Source: Nitrospirae bacterium RBG_16_43_11 (lineage in GTDB: Bacteria > Nitrospirota > 9FT-COMBO-42-15 > HDB-SIOI813). From it: 5,242 bases of DNA. The DNA lies in NCBI GenBank assembly GCA_001805165.1, contig MHEI01000079.1, positions 1 to 5,242 of the forward strand, read 5' to 3'. The notes below the pieces were generated by a model that was not told where the DNA came from, searched no databases, and was given only the letters and a program-made list of their open reading frames with translations. The position numbers were made by a program, and so were the translations under genes. Of this stretch, positions 1-5,242 are shown one piece after another (positions within the stretch are counted from its first letter, which is position 1; each line of letters begins with the position of its first letter).

Positions 1-1274
1 CATTCCTCGTATTCTTTATGAACCTTGGCTTTGCAATGGTTGAGTCGGGACTGTGCCGTGCCAAGAACGCTGTAAACATCCTGTCTAAGAATGTCATAGT
101 CTTCTGTGTCACCACCTTCGTCTTCTGGATCGTTGGATTTGCAATTATGTTCGGTAATGGCAACTCATTATTCGGTACAGAAGGATGGGCACTTTTTGGC
201 GCTGACAACAGCCCTGCAACAGGAGATGCCTATCAGGGTATATTTGCCTCTCTGGGCTGGACAGGGGTGCCACTCTATGCAAAATTCATATTTCAGTTAG
301 TCTTCGCCGGAACAGCGGCAACAATAGTATCCGGTGCAGTAGCTGAAAGAATAAAGTATTTCTCTTTCTTTGTATTTTCAGCAGCTATGGCTATCGTCAT
401 CTACCCCGTAGCAGGTCACTGGATATGGGGAGGCGGCTGGCTGGCAACAATGGAGACACCGTTCCTCGACTTTGCAGGATCTACTGTTGTACACAGCATA
501 GGCGGATGGGCAGCATTAATAGGTGCAATTATGCTCGGGCCAAGGCTCGGGAAATATACGAGAGATGGAAAAGTGAATGCCATCCCCGGACATGATATGG
601 GTATGGCTACACTGGGAATGTTCGTACTATGGTTCGGTTGGTTCGGCTTCAACCCTGGCAGCACGATGGCCGCTGATCCGGACGCTATAGCGAGGATTGC
701 TATCAATACATGTTTAGCCGGGGCAGTCGGAGGCGTGGCTTCAACATTTGTCTCATTTATCGCACTCGGTAAACCTGATTTGAGCATGGTATTAAACGGG
801 ATACTTGCAGGACTTGTTGCAATCACTGCTGCTTGCAACTGGACAACCCCGGGTGGATCAATAATTATAGGTTTAGTCGCCGGCGTTCTGGTCGTCTACG
901 CAGTTCTATTCTTCGACAAGATAAAGGTGGATGACCCTGTGGGTGCCCTTTCTGTTCATCTCGTAAATGGCGTCTGGGGCACATTGGCTGTGGGACTCTT
1001 TGCCGCTGACATTGGCGGTGTTAAAGGACTATTGTATGGCGGAGGTACTGCTCAGTTGTTTTCACAGGTCAAAGGCATTGTTGCCGTCGCAGTATATGTT
1101 GTCGTAGTAAGTCTGATATGCTGGGGCATCATAAAAGCAGTGATGGGATTGCGCGTTAGTGCAGAAGAAGAGCATGAGGGACTTGACATGGGCGAACATG
1201 GAATACAAGCCTATCCTGATTTTGTCAGTTCACCGACGATGCGGAAGATGGGAGAAATGGCTGGGGGGAGGTGA
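1..1274 (+). CDS. amt: Ammonium transporter (Amt/MEP/Rh family), 5'-truncated by window edge
   Basis: This is an inner-membrane ammonium channel, probably trimeric by family knowledge. The frame is open to the left edge (first full codon at 3), and the ATG at 18 lies inside the first membrane helix (LVFFMNLGFAMVESG). The true start is therefore outside the window, with perhaps 25-60 residues missing. Counting that Met as residue 1, the conduction residues of E. coli AmtB are all present: F96 (F107), W137 (W148), D151 (D160), H159 (H168), F211 (F215), S215 (S219) and H314 (H318). The twin histidines lie in AGSTVVHS and LSVHLVNG. The AGSTVVHS-GGWAAL signature and the YPDF tail place it in a different Amt subtype from the second transporter, closer to cyanobacterial-type Amt as I recall them. 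The cytoplasmic tail (GLRV-EEE-GLD-EHG-AY) fits PII docking. A PII gene follows after 65 nt, probably co-transcribed. Family assignment is secure; the subtype is less so. Confidence 0.97.
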   Translation, partial: FLVFFMNLGFAMVESGLCRAKNAVNILSKNVIVFCVTTFVFWIVGFAIMFGNGNSLFGTEGWALFGADNSPATGDAYQGIFASLGWTGVPLYAKFIFQLVFAGTAATIVSGAVAERIKYFSFFVFSAAMAIVIYPVAGHWIWGGGWLATMETPFLDFAGSTVVHSIGGWAALIGAIMLGPRLGKYTRDGKVNAIPGHDMGMATLGMFVLWFGWFGFNPGSTMAADPDAIARIAINTCLAGAVGGVASTFVSFIALGKPDLSMVLNGILAGLVAITAACNWTTPGGSIIIGLVAGVLVVYAVLFFDKIKVDDPVGALSVHLVNGVWGTLAVGLFAADIGGVKGLLYGGGTAQLFSQVKGIVAVAVYVVVVSLICWGIIKAVMGLRVSAEEEHEGLDMGEHGIQAYPDFVSSPTMRKMGEMAGGR

Positions 1275-1298
1275 TGTAAAGAACCACCCCCACCCTGC

Positions 1299-1321
1299 CC
1301 CTCCCCCGTCAAGGGGGAGGG
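1299..1321 (+). repeat. GC-rich perfect hairpin between amt and the first PII gene
   Basis: CCCTCCCCC (1299-1307) pairs perfectly with GGGGGAGGG (1313-1321) around the 5-nt loop GTCAA. It is preceded by further C-rich sequence (about 1287-1300). The stem ends 7 nt before the GGAGG ribosome binding site of the PII gene. No T-run follows, so it is not a classical intrinsic terminator. It resembles a C-run/G-run palindromic repeat scattered in many bacterial genomes, as I recall. In the mRNA it could protect or process the amt–PII transcript, or modulate PII translation; none of this is shown by the sequence. Confidence 0.75.
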
Positions 1322-1339
1322 AACACACGGAGGCAACTT

Positions 1340-1678
1340 ATGAAAAAGATTGAGGCTATAATAAGACCATTTAAGCTTGATGAGATTAAGAATGCACTGA
1401 ACCAGGTTGGGATAAAGGGAATGACCGTCAGTGAGGTAAAGGGTTTCGGCCGCCAGAAAGGACACACGGAACTCTATCGCGGCGCTGAGTATGTTGTGGA
1501 TTTTCTGCCTAAGACAAAGATAGAGGTCGTTGTTGGAGATGAGATAGCTGAGAAAGTCATTTCAGCTATCGTGGATTCATCTAAAACCGGCAAGCTTGGA
1601 GACGGGAAGATATTTGTGACAGACGTGGAGGAGACTATCAGGATACGGACAGGTGAGCGGGGGGAAGACGCTATTTAA
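1340..1678 (+). CDS. glnB: Nitrogen regulatory protein PII (GlnB/GlnK family), first copy
   Basis: This is a cytoplasmic trimeric signal protein of 112 residues, the exact usual PII length. It senses ATP/ADP and 2-oxoglutarate and controls partners such as Amt channels. The start is set by GGAGG (1329-1333) 6 nt upstream and by the canonical MKKIEAIIRPFKLDE opening. The T-loop (about 37-55) has Q39 and the uridylylation-type Tyr51 in ELYRGAEYVVDF. K58, the B-loop TGKLGDGK (83-90) and R101/R103 for nucleotide binding are all present. T43 and D54 match E. coli GlnB rather than GlnK (A43, N54), although linkage to amt is the usual setting of glnK. The name is therefore chosen by residues, and by context it could be called glnK. 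The gene lies between two GC-rich repeats. It is 77% identical to the second PII in this window, with residues 32-58 and 101-112 identical. Confidence 0.97.
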   Translation: MKKIEAIIRPFKLDEIKNALNQVGIKGMTVSEVKGFGRQKGHTELYRGAEYVVDFLPKTKIEVVVGDEIAEKVISAIVDSSKTGKLGDGKIFVTDVEETIRIRTGERGEDAI

Positions 1679-1684
1679 TATATA

Positions 1685-1789
1685 AAATCCCCCTTAATCC
1701 CCCTTTTTCAAAGGGGGAAATCAGGTTCCCCGTATTATGGAGAGTAAATCAAGTACCCCCCTTTAGAAAAGGGGGGTAAGGGGGGATTT
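1685..1789. repeat. Nested inverted repeat, MITE/REP-like, about 105 bp
   Basis: The outer arms are near-complementary. The left arm (1685-1720) begins AAATCCCCCTTAATCCCCC, and the right arm (1753-1789), read on the other strand, begins AAATCCCCCCTTACCCCCC. Each arm contains its own hairpin. The left one is CCCCCTTT/AAAGGGGG (1699-1706 with 1710-1717, loop TTC). The right one is ACCCCCCTTT/AAAGGGGGGT (1755-1764 with 1768-1777, loop AGA). The 32-nt centre (1721-1752) is unstructured. The arrangement is symmetric and non-coding, has no T-run after either stem, and carries no transposase. I recall similar C-run/G-run repeats as common dispersed elements in several phyla; whether this one is mobile cannot be judged from one copy. 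It could end or attenuate transcription from the upstream pair. Confidence 0.8.
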
Positions 1790-1817
1790 GAAGCTGGATT
1801 TTCGAGTGAACATAGAC

Positions 1818-1833
1818 ATTACAAAAATGTAAT
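1818..1833. promoter_or_regulatory. Operator-like palindrome ATTACA-N4-TGTAAT (site 1)
   Basis: ATTACA (1818-1823) and TGTAAT (1828-1833) form a perfect 6+4+6 palindrome around AAAA. It shares its core TTACA-N4-TGTAA with site 2, with centres 29 bp apart. It lies about 131 bp upstream of the start site inferred from the sigma-54-like promoter at 1931-1946, a typical position for an activator of sigma-54 RNA polymerase. It does not match the NtrC (GCAC-N-GTGC) or NifA (TGT-N10-ACA) consensus, so the binding protein is unknown. Confidence 0.45.
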
Positions 1834-1847
1834 ACTGTCTCGCTATT

Positions 1848-1861
1848 TTACAATTTTGTAA
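1848..1861. promoter_or_regulatory. Operator-like palindrome TTACA-N4-TGTAA (site 2)
   Basis: TTACA (1848-1852) and TGTAA (1857-1861) flank ATTT. This repeats the core of site 1 with the same 4-nt spacer, and the centre lies about 102 bp upstream of the inferred start site. Two matched palindromes in a row are less likely by chance than one, although the surrounding AT-rich sequence makes such words easier to find. It is most likely a dimer-binding operator pair controlling the downstream amtB–PII–nadE genes. Confidence 0.45.
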
Positions 1862-1895
1862 CAAATGCAACGGTCTGTTTTCCCATCTTTCCTAT

Positions 1896-1916
1896 CTGAT
1901 TAGTCTTAATAATCAG
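1896..1916. repeat. Inverted repeat CTGATTA-N7-TAATCAG
   Basis: Perfect 7-bp arms (1896-1902 and 1910-1916) surround a 7-nt centre. The repeat sits between the paired TTACA palindromes and the promoter candidate. It could be another protein-binding site, for example a repressor or an architectural protein bending the DNA. If transcription began further upstream it could also fold as a weak RNA hairpin. It has no T-run and does not look like a terminator. Confidence 0.35.
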
Positions 1917-1930
1917 AAGGTTATGCACAC

Positions 1931-1946
1931 CAGACCATTATGGTAT
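1931..1946 (+). promoter_or_regulatory. Candidate sigma-54 (RpoN) promoter for the amtB operon
   Basis: The sequence TGGTATG-TAAT-TTGTA matches the sigma-54 pattern TGGCACG-N4-TTGCA at exact spacing. The GG of the -24 element and the TTG of the -12 element are present. Three positions differ, each T for C, including the usually conserved C of the -12 GC. Transcription would begin near 1957, leaving about 41 nt of leader that contains the AGGAGG of amtB. Sigma-54 control of nitrogen genes is common, which supports the call, but the -12 mismatch keeps it tentative. The same stretch is half of an inverted repeat, TGGTAT (1931-1936) with ATACCA (1949-1954), so it may instead be an operator. Confidence 0.4.
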
Positions 1947-1997
1947 GTAATTTGTAATATACCACCCTCATGTAAAACCTACAGGAGGGATTAAAAG

Positions 1998-3236
1998 ATG
2001 GAAAGTCAGATCAATTCAGGAGATACAGCATTTATCCTTATCTCCGCAGCACTGGTGATGCTCATGACTATCCCGGGCCTCGCCCTGTTCTATAGCGGCC
2101 TGGTACGAAGAAAGAATGTGCTTGGGACGATAATGCAGAGTTTTATACTCGTTGGTCTCATCACTATTCAGTGGGTCCTTGTTGGCTACTCCCTCTCTTT
2201 CGGCCCGGACAGGATGGGCTTAATCGGCGGATTTGAATGGTTCGGCCTGAGCGGTGTCGGGCTTGATCCAAACCCTGACTATGCGGCAACAATTCCGCAC
2301 CAGGCATTTATGATATATCAGGCTATGTTTGCCATAATAACGCCCTGCCTGATAGCAGGTGCATTTGCAGAGCGGATGAAGTTCTCAGCATTTATCATCT
2401 TCAGCCTGCTCTGGGCTACGATCGTCTATGACCCGCTCGCCCATTGGGTGTGGGGCGTTGGCGGATGGATGAGAACCATGGGCGCCCTCGATTTTGCAGG
2501 AGGTACAGTGGTGCATATCAGTTCAGGAATCTCAGCATTGGCCGCCGCCATTGTAATGGGAAAGAGGATCGGTTACATGAGAGACCCTATGCCGCCGCAT
2601 AATATGACACTTGTCGTCATAGGCGCAGCCCTGCTCTGGTTCGGATGGTTCGGCTTTAATGCAGGTAGTGCACTCTCCTCAGGCGGACTTGCAACAAGCG
2701 CATTTGTTGTAACACATATAGCAGCAGCCGCTGCCTCTATCACATGGACATTTGTTGAATGGATGCGGCATGGGAAACCGACAATACTTGGGGCCGCAAG
2801 CGGCGCCGTTGCAGGACTTGTGGCAATTACGCCTGCTGCCGGATTTGTCGGACCAATCTCTGCAATTCTGATAGGAATCAGCGTAGGGATTGTCTGCTTT
2901 ATTGCAGTGGTCATATTAAAAAATAAACTGGGTTATGACGACTCACTCGACGCATTTGGTGTCCATGGTGTCGGAGGTACGCTGGGCGCATTGGCAACCG
3001 GACTATTTGCCTCAAAGGCGATCAACCCTGCTGGAGCAGACGGGCTCTTCTTCGGCAATCCCGGCCAGCTCGGGATTCAGGTACTTGCCACAGTTGTAAC
3101 AGCAGTATTTTCATTTGTTGCAACCCTTATTATCCTGAAGGTCATTGACCTCGTAATCGGCATCCGCGTTCAGGAAGAGGATGAAATCATGGGGCTTGAT
3201 TTAAGCCAGCATAATGAGACAGGTTATACTTTTTAA
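1998..3236 (+). CDS. amtB: Ammonium transporter AmtB-type, complete
   Basis: This is a 412-residue inner-membrane ammonium channel of full family length. The start is fixed by AGGAGG (1983-1988) 9 nt upstream, and the protein begins close to where mature E. coli AmtB begins (DTAFILISAALVMLMTIPGLALFYSGL), with no separate signal peptide visible. All pore residues are present: F111 (F107), W152 (W148), D165 (D160), H173 (H168), F220 (F215), S224 (S219) and H323 (H318). The signatures LDFAGGTVVH, GWFGFNAGSA and FGVHGVGGTLG are of the E. coli AmtB type, unlike the first transporter, so this is not a recent tandem copy. The cytoplasmic tail GIRV-EEDE-GLDLSQHNETGY should contact PII; it has HNETGY where E. 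coli has HGENAY. The partner PII gene follows after 54 nt. The upstream region holds a sigma-54-like promoter and paired palindromes, suggesting nitrogen-dependent expression. Confidence 0.98.
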   Translation: MESQINSGDTAFILISAALVMLMTIPGLALFYSGLVRRKNVLGTIMQSFILVGLITIQWVLVGYSLSFGPDRMGLIGGFEWFGLSGVGLDPNPDYAATIPHQAFMIYQAMFAIITPCLIAGAFAERMKFSAFIIFSLLWATIVYDPLAHWVWGVGGWMRTMGALDFAGGTVVHISSGISALAAAIVMGKRIGYMRDPMPPHNMTLVVIGAALLWFGWFGFNAGSALSSGGLATSAFVVTHIAAAAASITWTFVEWMRHGKPTILGAASGAVAGLVAITPAAGFVGPISAILIGISVGIVCFIAVVILKNKLGYDDSLDAFGVHGVGGTLGALATGLFASKAINPAGADGLFFGNPGQLGIQVLATVVTAVFSFVATLIILKVIDLVIGIRVQEEDEIMGLDLSQHNETGYTF

Positions 3237-3290
3237 TCTCTTTACATTTTAATATCCATTTGTTAATCTTGAGCGGAACGGAGGCATTTT

Positions 3291-3629
3291 ATGAAAAAGA
3301 TTGAGGCCATAATAAAACCTTTTAAACTGGACGAGGTAAAGGACGCCCTTAGCCAGATAGGCATTAAGGGAAATACAGTTACGGAAGTTAAGGGCTTTGG
3401 CCGTCAGAAGGGACACACCGAACTATACAGGGGGGCGGAATATGTTGTGGATTTTCTGCCAAAGATAAAGCTTGAAGTGGTAGTCACAGACGATATGGTC
3501 GAAAAGGTAATTCAGACTATTGTAAATACAGCGCGTACAGGAAGGATAGGAGACGGCAAGATATTCGTGACAAACGTGGATGACGTGGTGAGGATAAGGA
3601 CGGGAGAGCGCGGGGAAGACGCAATATAA
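3291..3629 (+). CDS. glnB: Nitrogen regulatory protein PII (GlnB/GlnK family), second copy
   Basis: This 112-residue PII trimer subunit starts at an ATG 6 nt after GGAGG (3280-3284), the same motif and spacing as the first copy. Q39, Tyr51 and K58, the B-loop TGRIGDGK (83-90), and R101 and R103 are present, so binding of ATP/ADP and 2-oxoglutarate and modification at Tyr51 are all possible. T43 and D54 are GlnB-like. There are 26 differences from the first copy, all outside the T-loop. They cluster at 9-31, 59-86 and 95-100, for example M28 to N28, and TIR to VVR at 99-101. Codons differ at many synonymous sites, so the identity of the T-loop reflects selection rather than a recent copying event. 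It is probably co-transcribed with amtB (54 nt upstream) and nadE (24 nt downstream), making AmtB and NadE its most likely partners. Confidence 0.97.
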   Translation: MKKIEAIIKPFKLDEVKDALSQIGIKGNTVTEVKGFGRQKGHTELYRGAEYVVDFLPKIKLEVVVTDDMVEKVIQTIVNTARTGRIGDGKIFVTNVDDVVRIRTGERGEDAI

Positions 3630-3653
3630 GCAGCGCCTGGCCTTTGATATTTT

Positions 3654-5242
3654 ATGGATGGTAAAATCCGTATCGGTTTAGCCCAGATAAATGCAAGTGT
3701 CGGGGATTTGGATGGCAATGCAAAAAAAATCCTCCGGTTTGTGGAAGATGCAGATAAACTGGGAGTGGACATCGTAGCATTCCCTGAGCTTGCAATTACG
3801 GGTTATCCACCGGAAGACCTCCTGCTTAAACCGGGATTTGTAGATGACAATCTTGATTCACTGAAACTAATAGCAAAAAAGACGTCTTCACTGGACATTG
3901 CAATTGTTACCGGTTTCATTGACAGAAGCGATGACATCTATAACTCGGCGGCACTTATAAGTAAAGGTAAGATCGCAGGGATTTATCACAAGAATTATCT
4001 GCCCAATTATGGCGTATTTGATGAAAAACGTTATTTTAAAAGTGGTAACGAGTGTCCACTATTCATAGTAGCGGGTGTCAGTCTCGGGATAAATGTGTGT
4101 GAGGACATCTGGTATCCTGACGGGCCGTGCATGAACCAGGCGCTTGCAGGGGCGCAGTTAATTATAAACATAAATGCATCGCCATATCACAGGGGTAAGG
4201 GACAGTTCAGGGAGCGGATGGTATCAACCCGTGCATCTGATAATACGGTCTTCATAGCTTATACAAATATGGTCGGCGGTCAGGATGAACTGGTTTTTGA
4301 CGGCCACAGCATGATATTCAGCCCATCCGGTGAACTTATCGCATGTGGAAAACAGTTTGAGGAAGATCTTATTGTGAAGGATATTGATTTGAGGGCAGTT
4401 GAGCTGGCAAGACTGCATGATCCGAGGAGAAGGGCAAAGATATTCTCCCAGCAGGCTGTTTCGCAAATCTCAGCTATAAAAGTATCAGATACAAAGAGCA
4501 ATAAGAGGAAGCCCAAACTATTACAGCAATCTGTTGAACCGCTTGACTCTGTCGAAGAGGTATACAATGCCCTGCTCCTCGGAACGAGGGACTATGTGAA
4601 AAAGAACAGGTTTAAAGAGGTTGTTATCGGGCTAAGCGGTGGGATAGATTCAGCCATTGTGGCAGCAATTGCCGTAGGTGCCATTGGCAGGGATAATGTA
4701 ACAGGTGTATTTATGCCGTCCCAATATACGATGCCAGAGAGCGGAGAGGACGTAAATACCCTTGCAAAAAACCTCGAAATCAAACTGATCACGATACCTA
4801 TTAACAGTATCTTTAAATCGTATCTGAGCACACTTTCTGAACCTTTTACAGGACGCAAAACTGATGTTACGGAGGAAAATCTCCAGGCAAGGATACGCGG
4901 AAATATAATAATGGCATTATCTAACAAGTTTGGCTGGCTCGTTCTCACTACCGGAAACAAGAGCGAAATGAGTGTTGGATATGCTACGCTCTATGGAGAT
5001 ATGGCCGGCGGTTTTGCCGTTATAAAGGATGTTCCAAAAACACTTGTTTACGAACTTGCACGGTACAGAAACAAAATAAAGGGAAAAGGAATTCCGCCCA
5101 TACCAGAAAGAATATTTGTTAAGGAACCGACTGCAGAGCTGAGGCCGGGACAAAAGGACTCGGATACACTCCCGCCATATGATGTACTTGACCCTATCCT
5201 GCATTCTTATGTAGAAGAAGACAGGTCATTCAGGGAAATAGT
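3654..5242 (+). CDS. nadE: Glutamine-dependent NAD+ synthetase, 3'-truncated by window edge
   Basis: This cytoplasmic enzyme makes NAD+ from deamido-NAD+, ATP and glutamine, the last step of NAD synthesis. The open frame gives 529 codons before the window ends; related enzymes are about 540-590 residues, so only the C-terminal end is missing. Residues 1 to about 270 are a nitrilase-type glutaminase domain with the Glu-Lys-Cys triad E45 (FPELAITGYP), K113 (YHKNYLPNYG) and C149 (NVCEDIW). A linker follows. The synthetase domain begins near 305, with the ATP-pyrophosphatase loop SGGIDS at 328-333 and TTGNKSE at 432-438. TAELRPGQKDSDTLPPYDVLD lies near the end. The start is chosen because KIRIGLAQINASVGD is the family's normal opening. 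No clear Shine-Dalgarno sequence precedes it, so translation may be coupled to the PII gene 24 nt upstream. An in-frame TGA at 3645-3647 rules out a read-through PII–NadE fusion. Confidence 0.97.
   Translation, partial: MDGKIRIGLAQINASVGDLDGNAKKILRFVEDADKLGVDIVAFPELAITGYPPEDLLLKPGFVDDNLDSLKLIAKKTSSLDIAIVTGFIDRSDDIYNSAALISKGKIAGIYHKNYLPNYGVFDEKRYFKSGNECPLFIVAGVSLGINVCEDIWYPDGPCMNQALAGAQLIININASPYHRGKGQFRERMVSTRASDNTVFIAYTNMVGGQDELVFDGHSMIFSPSGELIACGKQFEEDLIVKDIDLRAVELARLHDPRRRAKIFSQQAVSQISAIKVSDTKSNKRKPKLLQQSVEPLDSVEEVYNALLLGTRDYVKKNRFKEVVIGLSGGIDSAIVAAIAVGAIGRDNVTGVFMPSQYTMPESGEDVNTLAKNLEIKLITIPINSIFKSYLSTLSEPFTGRKTDVTEENLQARIRGNIIMALSNKFGWLVLTTGNKSEMSVGYATLYGDMAGGFAVIKDVPKTLVYELARYRNKIKGKGIPPIPERIFVKEPTAELRPGQKDSDTLPPYDVLDPILHSYVEEDRSFREI

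Noticed and set aside
18..20. ATG as the start of the first transporter
   Set aside because: The frame is open to the window edge and this Met lies inside the first membrane helix, with family-consistent residues (FLVFF) before it.
416..838. Minus-strand open frame inside the first transporter
   Set aside because: It lies wholly antisense to a conserved transporter gene, shows no recognisable domain and is explained by the codon pattern of the real gene. The same applies to minus-strand frames at 2573-2914, 3512-3772, 4224-4466, 4280-4567, 4592-4960 and 4917-5204.
1159..1465. Short overlapping frames across the amt–PII junction on both strands
   Set aside because: They run through the GC-rich hairpin and the ends of two well-supported genes; their translations are low-complexity with no family resemblance.
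1699..1777. Intrinsic terminator after the first PII gene
   Set aside because: The stems are strong, but neither is followed by a T-run, and the nested symmetry fits a repeat element better. Some effect on termination remains possible.
1836..1852. NifA-type upstream site TGT-N10-ACA
   Set aside because: The nearest pair, TGT at 1836-1838 and ACA at 1850-1852, has an 11-nt spacer, one too many.
1924..1928. NtrC half-site TGCAC near the amtB promoter
   Set aside because: No matching GTGCA half-site follows at the expected spacing, and it would abut the promoter candidate rather than lie upstream.
3241..3269. Separate sigma-70 promoter before the second PII gene (TTTACA, 17 nt, TAATCT)
   Set aside because: The -10 hexamer matches only three of six positions, and the 54-nt gap is ordinary for an operon.
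3291..5242. PII–NadE fusion by read-through, since both genes are in the same frame
   Set aside because: After the PII stop (3627-3629) a second in-frame stop, TGA at 3645-3647, precedes the nadE ATG.
1..5242. tRNA, rRNA, CRISPR array, transposase or defence genes
   Set aside because: None seen. The coding space is filled by five housekeeping or nitrogen genes, and the only gap over 300 nt (1679-1997) holds repeats and regulatory-type palindromes.

Overview
The window is a nitrogen-status gene cluster, all on the + strand. It holds two ammonium transporter/PII pairs in tandem, followed by a glutamine-dependent NAD+ synthetase. The order is amt (3' part) – glnB-type PII – 319-nt intergenic region – amtB – glnB-type PII – nadE (5' part). 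The first and last genes run off the window edges.

Organism: this is a bacterium. Frequent ATA (Ile) and AGG (Arg) codons, moderate G+C, and C-run/G-run palindromic repeats between genes resemble what I recall from Nitrospirota and deltaproteobacterial or subsurface lineages. That is a weak inference; nothing in the window fixes the taxon.

Layout: 1-1274 is an Amt ammonium channel lacking its N-terminus. 1275-1339 is a short gap with a GC-rich hairpin and the GGAGG of the next gene. 1340-1678 is the first PII protein. 1679-1997 is non-coding: a ~105-bp nested inverted repeat (1685-1789), then an AT-rich region with two matching TTACA-N4-TGTAA palindromes, two further inverted repeats, and a sigma-54-like promoter candidate placed suitably for the next gene. 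1998-3236 is a complete second Amt channel of a different subtype. 3291-3629 is the second PII, 77% identical to the first (86 of 112 residues by my count) with an identical T-loop. 3654-5242 is nadE, missing only its C-terminal end.

How they work together: from family knowledge, Amt proteins conduct ammonium and PII proteins sense ATP/ADP and 2-oxoglutarate. PII also reads glutamine through modification of Tyr51, and it plugs Amt when nitrogen is sufficient. NadE uses glutamine to make NAD+. As I recall, PII directly controls glutamine-dependent NadE in Azospirillum brasilense, so the PII–nadE linkage here may be functional. The main points for follow-up are that linkage, the two unlike transporters paired with near-identical PII effectors, and the paired palindromes about 100 and 131 bp upstream of the candidate sigma-54 start site.
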